DNA from: Toxonevra muliebris
Taxonomy: Eukaryota; Arthropoda; Insecta; Diptera; Pallopteridae
DNA length: 64,000 bases
NCBI GenBank assembly: GCA_963691655.1
Contig: OY829330.1
Span: 4,953,800-5,017,799, forward strand
Direction: 5' to 3'
Below, one piece after another: positions 12,385-25,239 of this stretch; the stretch's first letter is position 1, and the number at the start of each line of letters is the position of its first letter. Position numbers and translations under genes: made by a program. The notes beneath the pieces are model-generated. The model searched no databases, had not been told where the DNA came from, and was given only the letters and a program-made list of their open reading frames with translations.

Positions 12385-12560
12385 TTATAAAAATAATTTA
12401 AATAAAAAATATTCTTAATATACCACGTTTTTAAAATGGACTAAAAAGTATAAAATAATTTCTCCTAACCCCATACAGATTCACAGCCACATATAGATTC
12501 CTTATCCCATACAGATTGTCTTGAAAATTTTTTGTAACTGTGAATTTTAGTAGGACGAAA
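12385..12560 (+). repeat. MITE family W, copy 1 (fragment)
   Basis: It shares the blocks ATACCACGTTTTTAAAATGG, ACTAAAAAGTATAAAATAAT, CCCATACAGATT and ACAGATTGTCTTGAAAAT with copies at 14335 and 62228. Only the left part is present. The full copy at 62228-62525 has terminal inverted repeats. Confidence 0.75.
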
Positions 12561-14334
12561 ATACTTGTATGATTTGTATGGATGTAAAAATGTACAAGAA
12601 GAATAATTTATTTATATATTAAAATATAAAATATGAAAAGTTCGAACGTTACCGCGACAGAATCGACCTGTTATTGTTATTTGTGTTGCTTTGAGCGTAA
12701 GAAATTTCACACGTACAGAACTCATTTCCATAGAAAGAGTGCTAAATCGATCATTGTGTATATAGGTGGCCACCGCTGCTTTAGTGCAAATACATAAATA
12801 TGAGAGAGCTGCGCTTGTTGCTCTTGCATGGTTCTTGCAAGAGTTGATTTTGTTTACTTATTATTTTGTATAGTTACATATGTATGTGCATCTAAAAGTG
12901 AAATTCGTCTGTTACCGTCGCTTCAATTCCATTTCCACGCGCTACAACAATTTCAATGTTATGCCTGCTTTTCACTATGCCACATTCAATCAAATTTGCG
13001 AACATGTTGGCAATTTCATATAGGAAATTCCCTCTTTCTCTTCCTTTAACATGGAATATAACATAGTGAAAATCAGACATAAGCATCGATTATGTGCTTT
13101 TGCATATTCCTAAATTGGACAGCAAACAAATATTTAAGTTCAAAACTTCCCATGGCAAAATTCTAGACCCGCCGCTGCTCATTACCTACTATAAATGTTT
13201 TTGTCTCACACTTTCTCGTCTGGTAATTGGGTCAATAGTCATCCATCCATCCATGCTTATTTGCCATTTATAATGTGCCACCATGTATATTTACACACAT
13301 ATAGTATATATGGGGCAATCCATGCCATCAAATCCTACAATCAACATTTTTATTTCCGATTAGGCTGCAACTTGAATATATTTTTTACATATATCCTGTG
13401 AAAAAAGTTTACTTGATTATTTTGAAATTTTTTTTGAAGTGAAACGAAAATTTTGCAACGAAAATTAAATTAATGTTGCACTCATACGAAACTAATAAGA
13501 AACGAAGTTATGCTGTTGTTAGTGTTTAGCGAACGAGGTCATATGGGGATCGGCTACATACAATCATACAGAGAGTCGACTTCTCGCAGTTTTATCTCAT
13601 GTGCTTTAGTGAGAGAGCTTAAATGCATAAAGCTGCTTTCTTTTCATGTGTTATATACGTGTATTACGTCGTGTTTATGCCAATAAGTATTTATGCCAAT
13701 AAGAATAACAGAAAATAAGTAGCAACAAAATAGGGAGAAGAAGACTGCAAAAGCTTCAGCAGAATTTGTTATAAATGTTTTTTAATAATTTTGAAATAAA
13801 CAACGAAATTTCACTTCTACTGTGATTGCCCGCACACATTTTTGTTTCTTTTTGCAAAGTTCATAAGATATGAATTTTCGAAAATTTTGATAGTTTGTAG
13901 TTTTTGATAGTTTCAAATGCTTATAACTTTTTGAAAAATTCGTCAATATTTAATTAATGACTTATGGCGTTTCTGAAGAAAATTATATGTTGAACACAAT
14001 GACAATCCCATTGAGCAACTGGGCAGCTAATCTATTACTAAAAAGCATTATAAACTCCACTTTGAGTTTAATGTTAATCTAATACCTGAAAAATAAAGTT
14101 GAGAAGGATAGTCTTTGGATTCAACGCGTCGCCTCCAAAAACGTTTTCTTCTTGAGAAAGATAACATTTTTTCCTGCACCTTGTATACAGCTTTATTTAT
14201 GGTTCACTTTCAAGTCTGTAGAAACTAATCTAGGGTTGCCATTTTCATTTTACCCAATCCCGGGAAAAATTGCCATAATTTTTTGTGTATAGTTTATAAA
14301 TCAAATTTTACAAATTATTTGATTTACACAAAAT
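12561..14334. other. No gene recognised
   Basis: AT-rich sequence with no convincing coding frame. The segment around 12600-12645 (AATAATTTATTTAT, AAATATGAAAAGTT) resembles 63710-63755 of the right-end inverted-repeat element. CATCCATCCATCC at about 13240 is a trivial microsatellite. Confidence 0.4.
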
Positions 14335-14585
14335 AAAATAATAATTTAAATAAAAAATATTTTTAATATACCACGTTTTGAAAATGGACTAAAAAGTATA
14401 AAATAATTTCTCCTAACCCCATACAGATTCACAACCACATATAGATTCCTTATCCCATACAGATTGTCTTGAAAATTTGTAACTGAGAAATTTAGTAAAT
14501 TGATGGATGAATAGTTCACCTAAATGGCTAGCAATTTTATCTCTATCCATATGCGTCCCACGTTTTTTAAAGACTCTAGCTCATA
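14335..14585 (+). repeat. MITE family W, copy 2 (rearranged)
   Basis: From 14335 to about 14490 it matches copies at 12385 and 62228 in the same orientation. From about 14500 to 14575 (GATGAATAGTTCACC to ATCCATATGCGTCCCACG) it matches the reverse complement of about 62415-62475. The internal segment of this copy is therefore inverted relative to the full copy. Confidence 0.65.
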
Positions 14586-16310
14586 GGGAAGTTAGTTTAA
14601 AATCGATTGCAAAATTTGTACCTGACAGACAGACAGACACCATTGAAAGCGAGTTGATATAAACGTGGTAAAAACAGCAAGCGTTTTAATTTCGTTTTAT
14701 TTCATTTCCTTTTCCTTTTTTAAATTCTTCAAAAAAGTAAGTACTAAGTAACAAAATTATATGACTGGATCCACGTTATCCACGAAACGGTTTGCAACAC
14801 AAAGCTAATCTCAAAGCTTTCTTCACTCTGTGATTTTTATTTAATTTGAATGGATTGCAACACATATTAACTTTGCCATAAGTTGCCGTTATTACACAAC
14901 AAACCATACCTTCACTGCAACACAAATTAATTAAAACTTTTCCTCTGTCGTTCGATTTTCATAAAAACTGTAATTGCGTTATGTATACAGGAAAATAAAT
15001 AGACACGATAACATTTTTTCGTCGTAGTTAGAAATTCAATTTTAAATTTAGATCACTTGCGGCCACCAATACAATCATCATACCTTGTTTGAATGTTTTT
15101 TAGAGCTTTCAAAGCTTCCAGTGAATTGCTAATAATTTTTTCAAAAAATTTCTGTTTCATTGCGATTAATAACATTCGGGTTCAGCTGAAAAACTTTCAG
15201 CAAAAAAAAATGTTTTTCTCTGCATACATAAAAAGTATCAGCATCAGTTGCTCGCATGAATGTTGATAATCGATTGATCTTGTGTTGTGTGAATGAGCTT
15301 TGTGTACATGTGAAAGCTCAAAAGCTTTTTACTCGCACAGCTGATTCATATGTAAACCGATATGTGGCGAATATTTTAAAAGCTTTTCCCTTCAGTATAT
15401 AAAAAGATTACCAATTTTCAGCTAAAGCGGAAATTAAATGTTGATTGTAGGATTTGCTGGCATGGATTACCCCATATATATAATTATGTAAGAATGAATA
15501 TATGCAGACGCTGTCTCACATTCTGTTTTGACTTAAGCTACTTTTCTTATCATTACTATTTTTCTATTTTTATGGTAATTTGATGCTTTCTCTGTTAATG
15601 TAATTCCATTCTGCTGCTGTGTTGGCAAATCATGTTACGCTTTCGCAATTTTATCTGTTATCTGTTTGGTTTTTGTTTTGGTTCGCTTGTGCACTTTTAT
15701 GGTCTTGTAGGTTTTTTATTTTGAAAAAACTTTAACTTGTGGTTGGTTGCTTTTATTCGCATAAAAAAATGGTCAACGTCCGCCCACTGAAATTGTTTGT
15801 TTTTCGTTTTTTTCCTAACTTGCATTTTTACGTTTTTTCAACTTGTTTTTTTACTCTTTTTTATATGTAAGTACTTTTTATTGGCCGGAGGTGGACTTGA
15901 ATGTCTATAAAACGACATACGCTAAAAAAAACTAAGAGAACCAAAAAATAATTGCAGAAAGAAATAAACTTTGTAGTATATACATCAACACACTCACTTT
16001 CTCGTACATATGGGCATTTCCAGTGTTACGGACATTACATGCGCATGCCTTAAATATTATATATCATGTCCAAACGGTTATGAATTTTTTTGGCCGAACC
16101 GATCCCGATGATCAGCTATTGGAAAAGGTTTGGCCAATGCCAATACCGACCATCGGTCACTCGATGATGGTACATACAGTAAAAATAGATTTTTTTTCAT
16201 AATTTTTTTTTGTATGTAATATTTATATAAAACAACAAAAATTAAAGTTAATTTTGTACTAAATCAAATACTATGTAAATTAAAGTGCCTTACGAAAAGA
16301 AATTGTTATT
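14586..16310. other. No gene recognised
   Basis: AT-rich sequence with dispersed short tracts. No convincing frame, TIR or RNA gene was seen. Confidence 0.4.
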
Positions 16311-16600
16311 GTACTTCCCTGAAAAGGAACCTCGGTTTATTTTATGATGATTCCCAAAATATTTCAGCTTTAGCGGTTACCGTTCGTGAGCTGAATCATC
16401 TTGAAAAAACATCTAAAAATCGACTTTTGTACGGGAAAATTTTTGGTAGGCTACTTTTGGCCAATTATAAGTTTACAAATAACAAATAATGAAAGATTCT
16501 AGAGTTCTGGACAAATTTTTTTTAAATCTGCTGGCAGACTCGAGATAATGAGATTTCTAATCATCATAAAATAAACCAAGGTTCATTTTCAGAGGTGTAC
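16311..16600. mobile_element. 290-bp MITE with about 42-bp inverted repeats
   Basis: The left end runs from GTACTTCCCTGAAAAGG through TTTATTTTATGATGATT. The right end is its near-perfect reverse complement, AATCATCATAAAATAAACC through CTGAAA-type bases to GTGTAC. The roughly 200-bp interior is non-coding. No target duplication was identified, so the superfamily is unknown. Confidence 0.75.
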
Positions 16601-18028
16601 AACAAGACCAATGTCGACCCCATAATTTTAGGCCGATACTCGTCGAAGCCTCTATCATGCATTATGTAATTTCGCCAGTCCACTGTGATTTGAATGCCTC
16701 ATTTTTTAATATAAAGCCGAATACTTTGAAAATTATTGAGGAACTTCCATGAAGAAGTGCGCGAAATTGAATAACGCCTACCTCTCATATAACACGAGTA
16801 TAAAAAATGCCTTAACCTTTGAATCGTTTAAAAAATATTGATCAAATTACGTTTATAGGTTTTTAGTATTGGCAAAAACCAATATCTTAAAATGGGTATG
16901 GTTCACCTACTAAAACACATGCCTTCCATAGGACTATAAAATAAGAAACAATAAGAAATAAAAGGGGCCAACAATTTTATGCCAAGGCCGGACGGCGAAG
17001 TGAAAAGCTTTTCTAGGGGCAATTTGACCTCTTGCAGATATTTTAATTTGAACAAATTTAAGCTGTTCATAATTTTTGATTAATTATTTAAAATTAATAG
17101 ACCTTAAATGAACAATAGTGCCAGAAGGATACCAAAAAGTCTTAGAACTAGCAGATCAGACTATCATTTCGGAACCCGCTACGGCTCCTCATCAGGGATA
17201 TTGGTAATAGTTTCCTCATTTCAACAATCTATATAAATTAAAATATTGTAAAGTAAATGAGAATTACAAGACAAATACTTTCACTGAATAGTACAATATT
17301 ATTGAAAGGTACTACCACTACTCTTTTATATACTTTTAGCTATTATACCCCATGGAAAATCTAGCCTGACAGTCTCGATGCATAGTTCTTATTCTTATGC
17401 CTACAAATATTAGATTAAAAAGATAAATATGAACTTCCTGAGATATTCATATATATTCAAAGGATTTTATGCCCTTGAAATACCTTGTTGCCAGATAATA
17501 TTTCTTTCTTTTTTTTTAACTAATCCTGATTTTCGGATTTAGCGTCCGTACAGAAGAAAAATTTAAATTTTTCAGCTAGTGTATTTAGAAGATTTATGAA
17601 ACTGAAACAAACCAATATGTCTGGTTTCAACATTTTACTTTCAATAGGAGTTGAAGAAAAACAAAATCATTTCAATAAACCTTTGAACACTTCTTAGTTT
17701 AATATTTCGGTGTACCTTTTTCTGGAATTTCCCATATTGGTATATACATATATCCCAATAAGCATTGATGTGAGCTCTTGAAAAATTCATCACATTATAC
17801 TTGAGATTATGCTTATGTGTTCATTATAACAAGACAGAGAGAAACAAAATAAAATGATTTGATAGCATTGTAAATTGCTTAACGGCCTCGCCTGGTCAAT
17901 AAAATAATTTTTTGTTTAATTCGCTTCTATGACGTTTCTAGAATGTGTGCGCAAACGGATTTTTCGAAATTCACAGTCGATTGAAAGTTACGGATGTAGA
18001 AGTTGGCAGACGGAGGTACAGTATTCAT
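16601..18028. other. No gene; part of a dispersed repeat near 17150-17215
   Basis: The segment with TTTCGGAACCCGC and CTCCTCATCAGGGAT is shared in kind with 53795-53845 (TTTCGGAATCCGCC, TTCCTCATCAGTGATC) and, reversed, with about 59675-59735. It is probably the end of a transposon family. The remainder shows no supported feature. Confidence 0.4.
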
Positions 18029-19080
18029 CAGAGACGTAACAGTTATAAGTTTTTCATGAAAAATTTTGCAATATAACTATTACAATATAACATAAATATT
18101 TTTTTGACCATAACTATTATTTACTAAGAAATATTTTTTACGTTGCTCGATAAGTATTACGAAAGAAAATTATTATTTACGTTGCCGGTAACTTTTATTT
18201 TATAAGAAATATTGTTTCCGTTGCTTGATAAGTATTAAAAATGAGAATTATATGTTACGTTGCTAGTAATTTTTATTTTATAAGAAATATTTTTACGTTG
18301 CCGGTGAGGAAAAGATAAATATCGGGTCAGAAAGAAGCAGACATTTCGACAGAATGACAATAGACTGACGCGTATTCGTTAATGCTCATAGCGGTCTCCT
18401 GAAGTAGTACCAGTAGGTGCCCAAGGAGGGTTATACCGTTTTGGCATTGAGGTGGTTTAGTGTGTTGAAGTTTCACACCACCAGTGGCTTTTGATGTTTC
18501 CTCCTTGAATAAAAAAAAGTTATTACAATAAAAAGTTCATATGAATTCAGAAAAAAAATATTTATTGAAATAAAAAAAAAACAATTTGTTTTGGTTGTTC
18601 ATTTGGATAATCATTTATTTTGGTTCAATATTTGTTCCACCTACTTTTTAGAAAATGATATCGCGCAAATGGCCTCTTTTGGCCTTGACGGCCAAATGTG
18701 CTCTTTTTTCGCATTTTCCATCGTTTTGGCCAATGATTCAGCTTCAAAAAGTTGATTGTGCCACGAACCAAAAGTGCTCCATATCATTTTCATGAATAAT
18801 CGGCTTCGAAACATTGAGTATTTTTCACTCAAAATAGTTATGACGTAAAAAACGTAACGTACAAAATATTTCTTTCAAAATAAAAGTTGCCGTTAACGTA
18901 AAAAATTATTCTTATTCATAATACTTATTTGTCAACGTAAAAAATATTTCTTATGAAATAATAGTTATCGACAATAAATAAAATTGTTCTTGCTCATAAT
19001 TATTATGAAGCAATTTTTGAAAAAAATTCTTAATTTTGGGCAATGTTTCCCATCACAAAAACAGTTATTTTCCGTCCCTG
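18029..19080. mobile_element. hAT-type MITE with perfect 8-bp target duplication
   Basis: It begins CAGAGACG and ends CGTCCCTG. It is flanked on both sides by GTATTCAT (18021-18028 and 19081-19088), a perfect 8-bp target duplication diagnostic of hAT insertion. Inside, tandem units of about 110 bp built on TTTTACGTTGCCGG, TAAGAAATATT and GATAAGTATTA lie at 18060-18305. Inverted versions lie at 18830-19000. The central 18306-18830 segment is unrelated to those repeats, with a 63-codon minus frame at 18641-18832 of unknown origin. Confidence 0.9.
18060..18305 (+). repeat. Subterminal tandem repeats, about 110-bp unit
   Basis: Two and a half units carry the motifs AGAAATATT, ACGTTGC and GATAAGTATTA. 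Their inverted counterparts sit near the other end of the same element. Such arrays often act as transposase-binding regions in hAT elements; that role is inferred. Confidence 0.75.
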
Positions 19081-19535
19081 GTATTCATGCATTACCTGAA
19101 AGATATACCTAAACTTGGCACATCTTTTTTTTGTTTAAATATTTAAAAAAGTTATAAACAAAAAATGTGCAAATTTAATGCCAAAAATGATTTTTTATTC
19201 CAATTGTGATATTTTTAATTTTTTCAAAGAACTAATTTTTTAGGTATATCTACAAACTACAATCATATACTTTATAAAACTATATATTTTTCTTTCTTTT
19301 TTCAAACATTTCTCAAAGACGCTAGAGTGCACGCCGTAAGGTAATAATTTTCGGAGGCACTGCAATTGCATTAAAAAATTTGTTCGAACTCTTGAATATG
19401 TTAACAATAAACACTGTAAATTGCAAAAAATCTGCAAAAAGTACTTGTTTTTGGCTTTCTATAAAAGGCGACTCATTTAAACGATGTTAGCTTTTTTTGT
19501 ATACCTTTTTCATTTGCTGATGAAGCGCGCTACAC

Positions 19536-20273
19536 TATATACCACCTTGATCAAAAAGTTCCCGGAATTTATTCAGAAAATTAAAAATACAAGTTTATTC
19601 ATCTAAATCTATATTGTCTCCTTCAAAGTAATCCCCATCGACTGCAACACACTTATGCCAGCGCTTGATCCAATCCTCGAAACATTTTTTATATTCGGTT
19701 TTCGATATGTCCATCAGTGCTTCCTGCGATTTTTCCATTACCTCCATATCCTCTCGGCTGCTGAAACGAACAGAACTTGAACAGAAAGAAGTCACAGGGA
19801 GTCAAATCGGGTGAATTCGGTCGGTGGCTGTTGGATAGTATTTGTTGCATTTTTCGTAAAAAATTACGAATAATGATGGCACTGTGCGACAGTGCGTTAT
19901 AATGGTGCAAAATCCACGAGTTTTCTGTCCACAAATCTGGTCTCTTTCGGCTAATTGCTTCATGCAAACGCCTCATAACGCCCAAATAATACTCTCTGAT
20001 AGTTAATTTGCGGTTATTGACCAACATTTCTTTTACTTTATCAACGTTTTCGTCGGTTTTCGATGTCGATGATCTGCCACTGCGTTCATCATCTTTGATT
20101 GACTCACGACCACTTTTAAACAGCTCGTGCCACTGGTAAACGACCGTTTTCTTTAGAGAAACGTTGCCGAAACACTTTTCCAACATTTCCAATGTTCGCG
20201 CACCATTAAATCCGATTTTTACGCTAAATTTAATACAATACAATTTAATAAAATTGTAAAAAATCGCCAACAC
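19536..20273 (-). pseudogene. Mariner-family transposase remnant
   Basis: This is a relic of a mariner transposase (cut-and-paste transposition at TA). On minus, the helix-turn-helix N-terminal half is readable: FNGARTLEMLEKCFGN, then WHELFKSGRESIKDDERSGR and STSKTDENVDKVKEML. After LTIRE the frame jumps to GVMRRLHEAI, so an internal deletion has removed the segment with the first catalytic Asp. The second catalytic site reads HHYNALSHSA, where HHDNAPSH is usual, so that Asp is lost too. The third, SPDLTPCDFFLF, remains. The C-terminus (KCFEDWIKRWHKC, GDYFEGDNIDLDE) continues in another frame to about 19598. CTTGATCAAAAAGTTCCCGG just outside is likely the 3' inverted repeat; the 5' terminus was not found. 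Confidence 0.92.
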
Positions 20274-20426
20274 ACACAGAGATAGGTGTACTCTTGGCTA
20301 CGTAACTTTTGCAAATTTAGAAGGAATGTCAACAACAAATGTAATTTTCGTTGCAATATATAAGCTGACGAAGTAGTAAAATATCGATGTTCTTCTTCCG
20401 ATATATCACAAATATTTATTATTTTT

Positions 20427-20678
20427 GAAGTGAAACTTCTTTTCTCTTCTCCTAGAGTAAAACCAACCGGATGTGACGTCGCGCGTAAGTTCGCAATGCG
20501 ACATAATTTTGTCGAGCAATGTGCATGAGGGGCTAAATATCAATGTTCCGTAACTGAATTCACGAGCAAACTATATAATAAACGATTCATAAATAGTTTT
20601 AATGCAATATAAAAATTTACGACAGTTATACATTTCACATACAGATGGCGCAAATGTCCACAAGAAGTTTCACTTCTG
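20427..20678. repeat. GAAGTGAAACTTCTT repeat family, copy 1
   Basis: It begins GAAGTGAAACTTCTTTTCT and ends AGAAGTTTCACTTC, forming an inverted pair. The interior shares GGATGTGACGTCGCGCGTAA, AGCAATGTGCATGAGGGGC, ACTGAATTCACGAGCAAAC and ACAGATGGCGCAAATGTC with 33562-34020. It is a short non-coding DNA transposon. Confidence 0.75.
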
Positions 20679-23600
20679 CCGTGTGTTCGTTAATTTGGGT
20701 AATCCAAACTAAAAACACAAAATAATTTTTAATAATAGAAAATGAAATTACTAATTAGATTGTGAGTTTTAGCTGACAACCCTGAACCAGTTCAGCAGTG
20801 AATATTAAAGTAGAACCTAATAATAGATGCACATAATTTTGCCGAAACCCCATTTTGTTTTCATTCTTTTAATAATTAATTAGTGAAAGAAAGGAAAAGA
20901 AAGAAAAAACCTCTAGAATATTTGAAACTTTCCTGAACCAAATTATTAAATACTTTTATCACCAATATAATTCTTACTTTTAATAAATGAACAACAATGT
21001 TAAAAAAACTAGATTGACCAAATCTGTCTATTGACAACTTTTTCTAGATAACACCTGTAGGCTATAAAGTAATTTGCCCAGCGACATCTTCTCAGCTCCA
21101 CTGTGTGGTGGGGGGTCGCAGATATTTTGCTGTTTTTCTATAGCTGATTCCGAATCTGCGGGATTTTTTCGTCAGCTCTGATTTTCAAAAAAGTGGGGTC
21201 AAAAATGGCTAAGAAACGTTTTTGTTTTGATATTTTTACCATATTTTGTTGATTCCGATTTCAATTCGAATGTAATAATAAAAACTTTTGAATACTTAAG
21301 AACATAGAATAGAACAACATTTATTATTTGCCTGGTAGGTGGATATATCTTTTGAAAAATAAATCAAACTTGAAGGGGCCTTGAAGTTTGTCATTCTAAA
21401 ATTAAAATTAGCAATTATTTTAAGACTGATAGATTAATAAAAATTGTATAACTACGTCTAAAAAAATAAAAAAAAAATGTTTTGAAAAATTATGACTGTG
21501 ATCCCAGGACTTATTACGATTGTTTTGTTTAACCGAGAATTGACAAAATGGCGGACCGCCAAAATTGATTTGAGAAAAATGGGTAGAAAATTATTGCAGA
21601 ACTATCAGTTTTTAACATATAAAATGAACATACATTCGGCGCTATATCTTCGAAAGTACTAGGGGTTTGTCTCTGAAATTTTCACAAAATACTTTTGAAC
21701 AGGCCACTTTTAGAAAAATCAATTTTTCCAAATCCACCGAGAAAGTGCAGGGAATGAATTTAATAATTTTGGCGGTTTAAATTAGTTCAACATATATTTT
21801 TCAATATTTTTTATTTAATCATGTATGAACGCTTATTGGGTATATTTAAAAGTGTGTTGGTGTACACTAGAGATAACATGTTTCGGGATTCAAGTTTCAA
21901 TCCCGGGATTAATCCCGAAATTCATGGTTTTATGAAAATATGACAATATACGCTATGTTTTGATCACTAGAGTTACACAAAATACGAAAAATAGAACATT
22001 CGACCTAAAAAAAATCGATGTGGTGGAAAAATTTGGTAAACGCAGAATAAGATATTTTTTATGGCTAACCCAACTATACTATATGACTCAGATGTTTTGG
22101 ATGTTAAGAGTAGATTTTCCTCAAATCAGGTTTAATGTGTTGCATTTTATTTTTCTAAAATTTTCTCGACTGAAAGATAAAAAAATACGAAATGAAGATT
22201 ATTTAAGGGCCAATTTCAGGGTTTGTCACTTTGGTTATTTTTAAACAAAATTAACCAACCGCAATGGAATTTAAAAAAAATCACTGCGGAGGCTAGAAAG
22301 CTTAATGCGTTTCAAAACGATTCAATGAAGATCTGAGCATTAATCGGAAGGAAGGTTCTGGAAAAAATCACATGATCTTGAAGAAGGATCCGAGTATTTC
22401 AGGAAAAAAATTTACGAAGAAATCCCAGAGCTAAGGAGGAAGCTGAGTTAACCCTCACCGGCCCAAATTTTGCTTGCTTGAAATATCATCTCAAATGAAC
22501 CCACATGTTAATCGATCAGGCTATTCCTATTGTGGTAACCATGTCCTATTGAGTAGTAATCTATTGTGGTAACCACTTTTTTTTCAAAAAGGAACATATT
22601 TTTTGTGGGTCAAGAGAAAGCTTAGGTGTTTTCCTTTGAGACCTTTGAGGCCCAACAGTGGGCTTAACACTGTTCTTTACTTGTTTAGTACAAGTTTGTC
22701 CTTTTCCTGCCTCATTAACTGTTCAGTTGAAATTCGATATCACTTGGTAATCAACATGACTAAATTTAAAAAAATCGAATTGACAAAAAATTTTGAAAAA
22801 AGTTTTTAAATTGTTTAACCATTTTTTATTATTAATAGAGTAACTAAATATTAGGGCATTTTCAAATTGTTTCCGTTAATAGAAGGCTGAATCATGCCTT
22901 TTCAAATTATCTTAAAAAATATTAATATTCAATATTAAAAATTGATCAATTTTTGAATTAGACCAAAGTTTATGTTTAATTCGGAAACATATTTCACTTC
23001 TTTATGATTTTTTAATTAACCTTTTATTATACCAACTAACAATATTCAAGCAAATCCGTTTCCTTTTCATAAACTCGTCCACCAAATTAGATCCGTCTTT
23101 TTAAATTTTAAAAATCGAAAAGCATATTCGTAATCAGCAACCCCGAAAATCCCCGAGTAACAAGTTTCAAGCAATTACGTCGAATTTTTTAAAATTTGTC
23201 TGCCATATTTAATCCGCCTTTTAGAATTTTTTAAAATCTTACTACAAATTTGTCACCAGTGACCGTTAAAACACTTCGGGCTATTGCACTTTTAATTATG
23301 GGTGTAAGTAATATAAAATCCGTTCTGTATGAATTTTTTTCCGCACCTTAGACGCTCTAAGAGCACATGTGATCAATTTGAAACGGCATGGTTCCAACTT
23401 TAATTTGTGATATTAGCTCTCCAAAAGGAGAGTAAAGATGACATGCAATGTTAAAAACATACTGATGTGTCATACGGAAGGTGAGCGCCTACAATTGGCT
23501 TACAAACACTTCGTAAGGTTGCGAAATAAATTAACATAAGTAAAAAGGTTTATAACGGGTATAAAGTGAGGCCGCGGTGACCTTATACAATCTATATAAC

Positions 23601-23729
23601 TTAAAAAAAAACAACCTAAAAGGCCATTTGGCAATACTAAATGAAATATAATTAGCAGTAGCGATGACACCACCTTTAGCAACCAAATTGAACCTACTCC
23701 AATGAATTACACAGTGTTACAAAATTTAG
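20679..23729. other. No gene recognised (one weak transposase-like trace)
   Basis: Mostly AT-rich. Between about 22280 and 22430 a plus frame with RFNEDLSINRKEGSGKN faintly recalls the helix-turn-helix linker of Tc1-type transposases, but it is too short and diverged to call. TTAACCCTCACCGGCC at 22449 resembles a piggyBac-like end without a partner. Near 21880-21925 short ATCCCGGGATTAATCCCGAAAT palindromic bases occur. Confidence 0.35.
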
Positions 23730-24445
23730 TGAAGTAGAAATATCTGGGAAGTGGTACTTTTCTTCTTGTAGGTCTTGTCGAGTAAAACAAGAATCTCTGT
23801 GTGAAATTTTCCAAACACCCCCAAAATCTTGATTTACCGTTAAAAACCCGGTTTTGCGTACCTTTGCGCACTCATAAGCCTGTAACTTAGTTGATTACAC
23901 AATGCAAAAAATTTTCAACTTTTGTTTTATGCGCTAGATTTTCCAAAGGTATTAGAGTAATTTAGGTTGAGTTGAATGGCCAAAAATTGTATTTTTGTAA
24001 GAATTTTGTTTTCATAAAAAGTTTAATAACTCAGTCAATTACTTACCGATTTTTAAAAACAAATATGCGTTGTATTTGTTGTTAAACATATAAATTCTCA
24101 AGTAGTATAGTACAAACATCGCCAAAGTTGAGAAAAGGCGGAAAAAGTGAAAAAAATTGTGTTAGCTGGACAAATACACACGAATTTCTCAAGCTTTCTT
24201 TGATCAAATATATAACATTCGAAAGGTCGAAGTTTCTTTCTTCTAAAACCGGTAAGAAACTGAAAATCTGTTGATAATCCACTAAGTTAGTGGTTTATAA
24301 ATGCGCAAAGGTACGCAAACCCGGTTTTTTAACGGTAAATTAAGATTTTGGGGGTGTTTGGCAAATTTCACAAAAAGACTCTTGTTTTACTCGATAAGAC
24401 ATACAAGAAAAATAGTATCACTTCCTAGGTATTTTTTAATGTCGC
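23730..24445. repeat. Foldback element, about 180-bp well-matched arms
   Basis: Left-arm blocks AAGTGGTACTTTTCTTCTTG, TCGAGTAAAACAAGA, AACACCCCCAAAATCTTGAT, CGTACCTTTGCGCA reappear inverted at right as TGCGCAAAGGTACG, ATTAAGATTTTGGGGGTGTT, TCTTGTTTTACTCGA and AGTATCACTTCC. Pairing weakens toward the centre. It is non-coding and its superfamily is unknown. Confidence 0.8.
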
Positions 24446-25166
24446 ACAGAGTTATGCGACCGCCATAACACACAGAGTAGAATGGAATACAAACCTGTTC
24501 TGCTTAAGGAAAGACGCCCAACATTGTTTCACAGAGAGGAACTACAATTTACACACGGTGTGCATTACTAATATGGCTCCTCATTGTATGTGTGAAAGTG
24601 AAATTAGAAATTAAATTGAACGAACCCCCTAAAAAGATGATAATGGACAAAAAAATGATTGCCCCGACGTTTCACAAAAATCGGATAAGCTTTGAACTGG
24701 CGCAAAGGGATTGAAGTTCATAAAATGTTATTTTTTTTTATTATACTGTACGGCAGTCAGCTGGGAAATTGATGAAACAAAGTTTTTTTGAAAGCTGTTT
24801 ATAGAAAAGGAATTTCTCAGTTTTCCCAGGTTGGCGATTTTAAGCGATTTTTTTCATTTTGAAGTTACTGCTTTAATCTTTGGTCGGAGTAGTATCATTT
24901 AAATGCAAATATTTTTACCACCAAAAGGTCTATCTGGGGGTTTTTGGGTACGAGGAGTCTGAATCTGCAATTTATTTTTACAAACAACGGCCGTTAGGGT
25001 GCGCTTTGGTGCAAAAAACATGCGAAATTCCCAATTTTTACGGTTTTTTCGGCTAAGAAGGACACAAAATTAGATTTAATGTACGTGATATTCATTTTTT
25101 TATATTAAGCCAAATAACTTTCTCAAATATGTCATTGACGTACAACCACTTCCAGATGTGCTGACG
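24446..25166. other. No gene recognised
   Basis: AT-rich intergenic or intronic sequence. No coding frame or terminal repeat was seen. Confidence 0.4.
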
Positions 25167-25239
25167 ATAACACTGGAATACAGTGAAAATATAACATGAA
25201 CCAAAGTATGTTTTCTAAACTAATTCGAGGTCTCTAAAC

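Noticed and set aside
18641..18832. 63-codon minus frame inside the hAT MITE as a transposase fragment
   Set aside because: It shows no hAT dimerisation motif and no DDE residues.
22280..22430. Tc1-type helix-turn-helix trace
   Set aside because: Similarity limited to a few residues; no catalytic motifs nearby.
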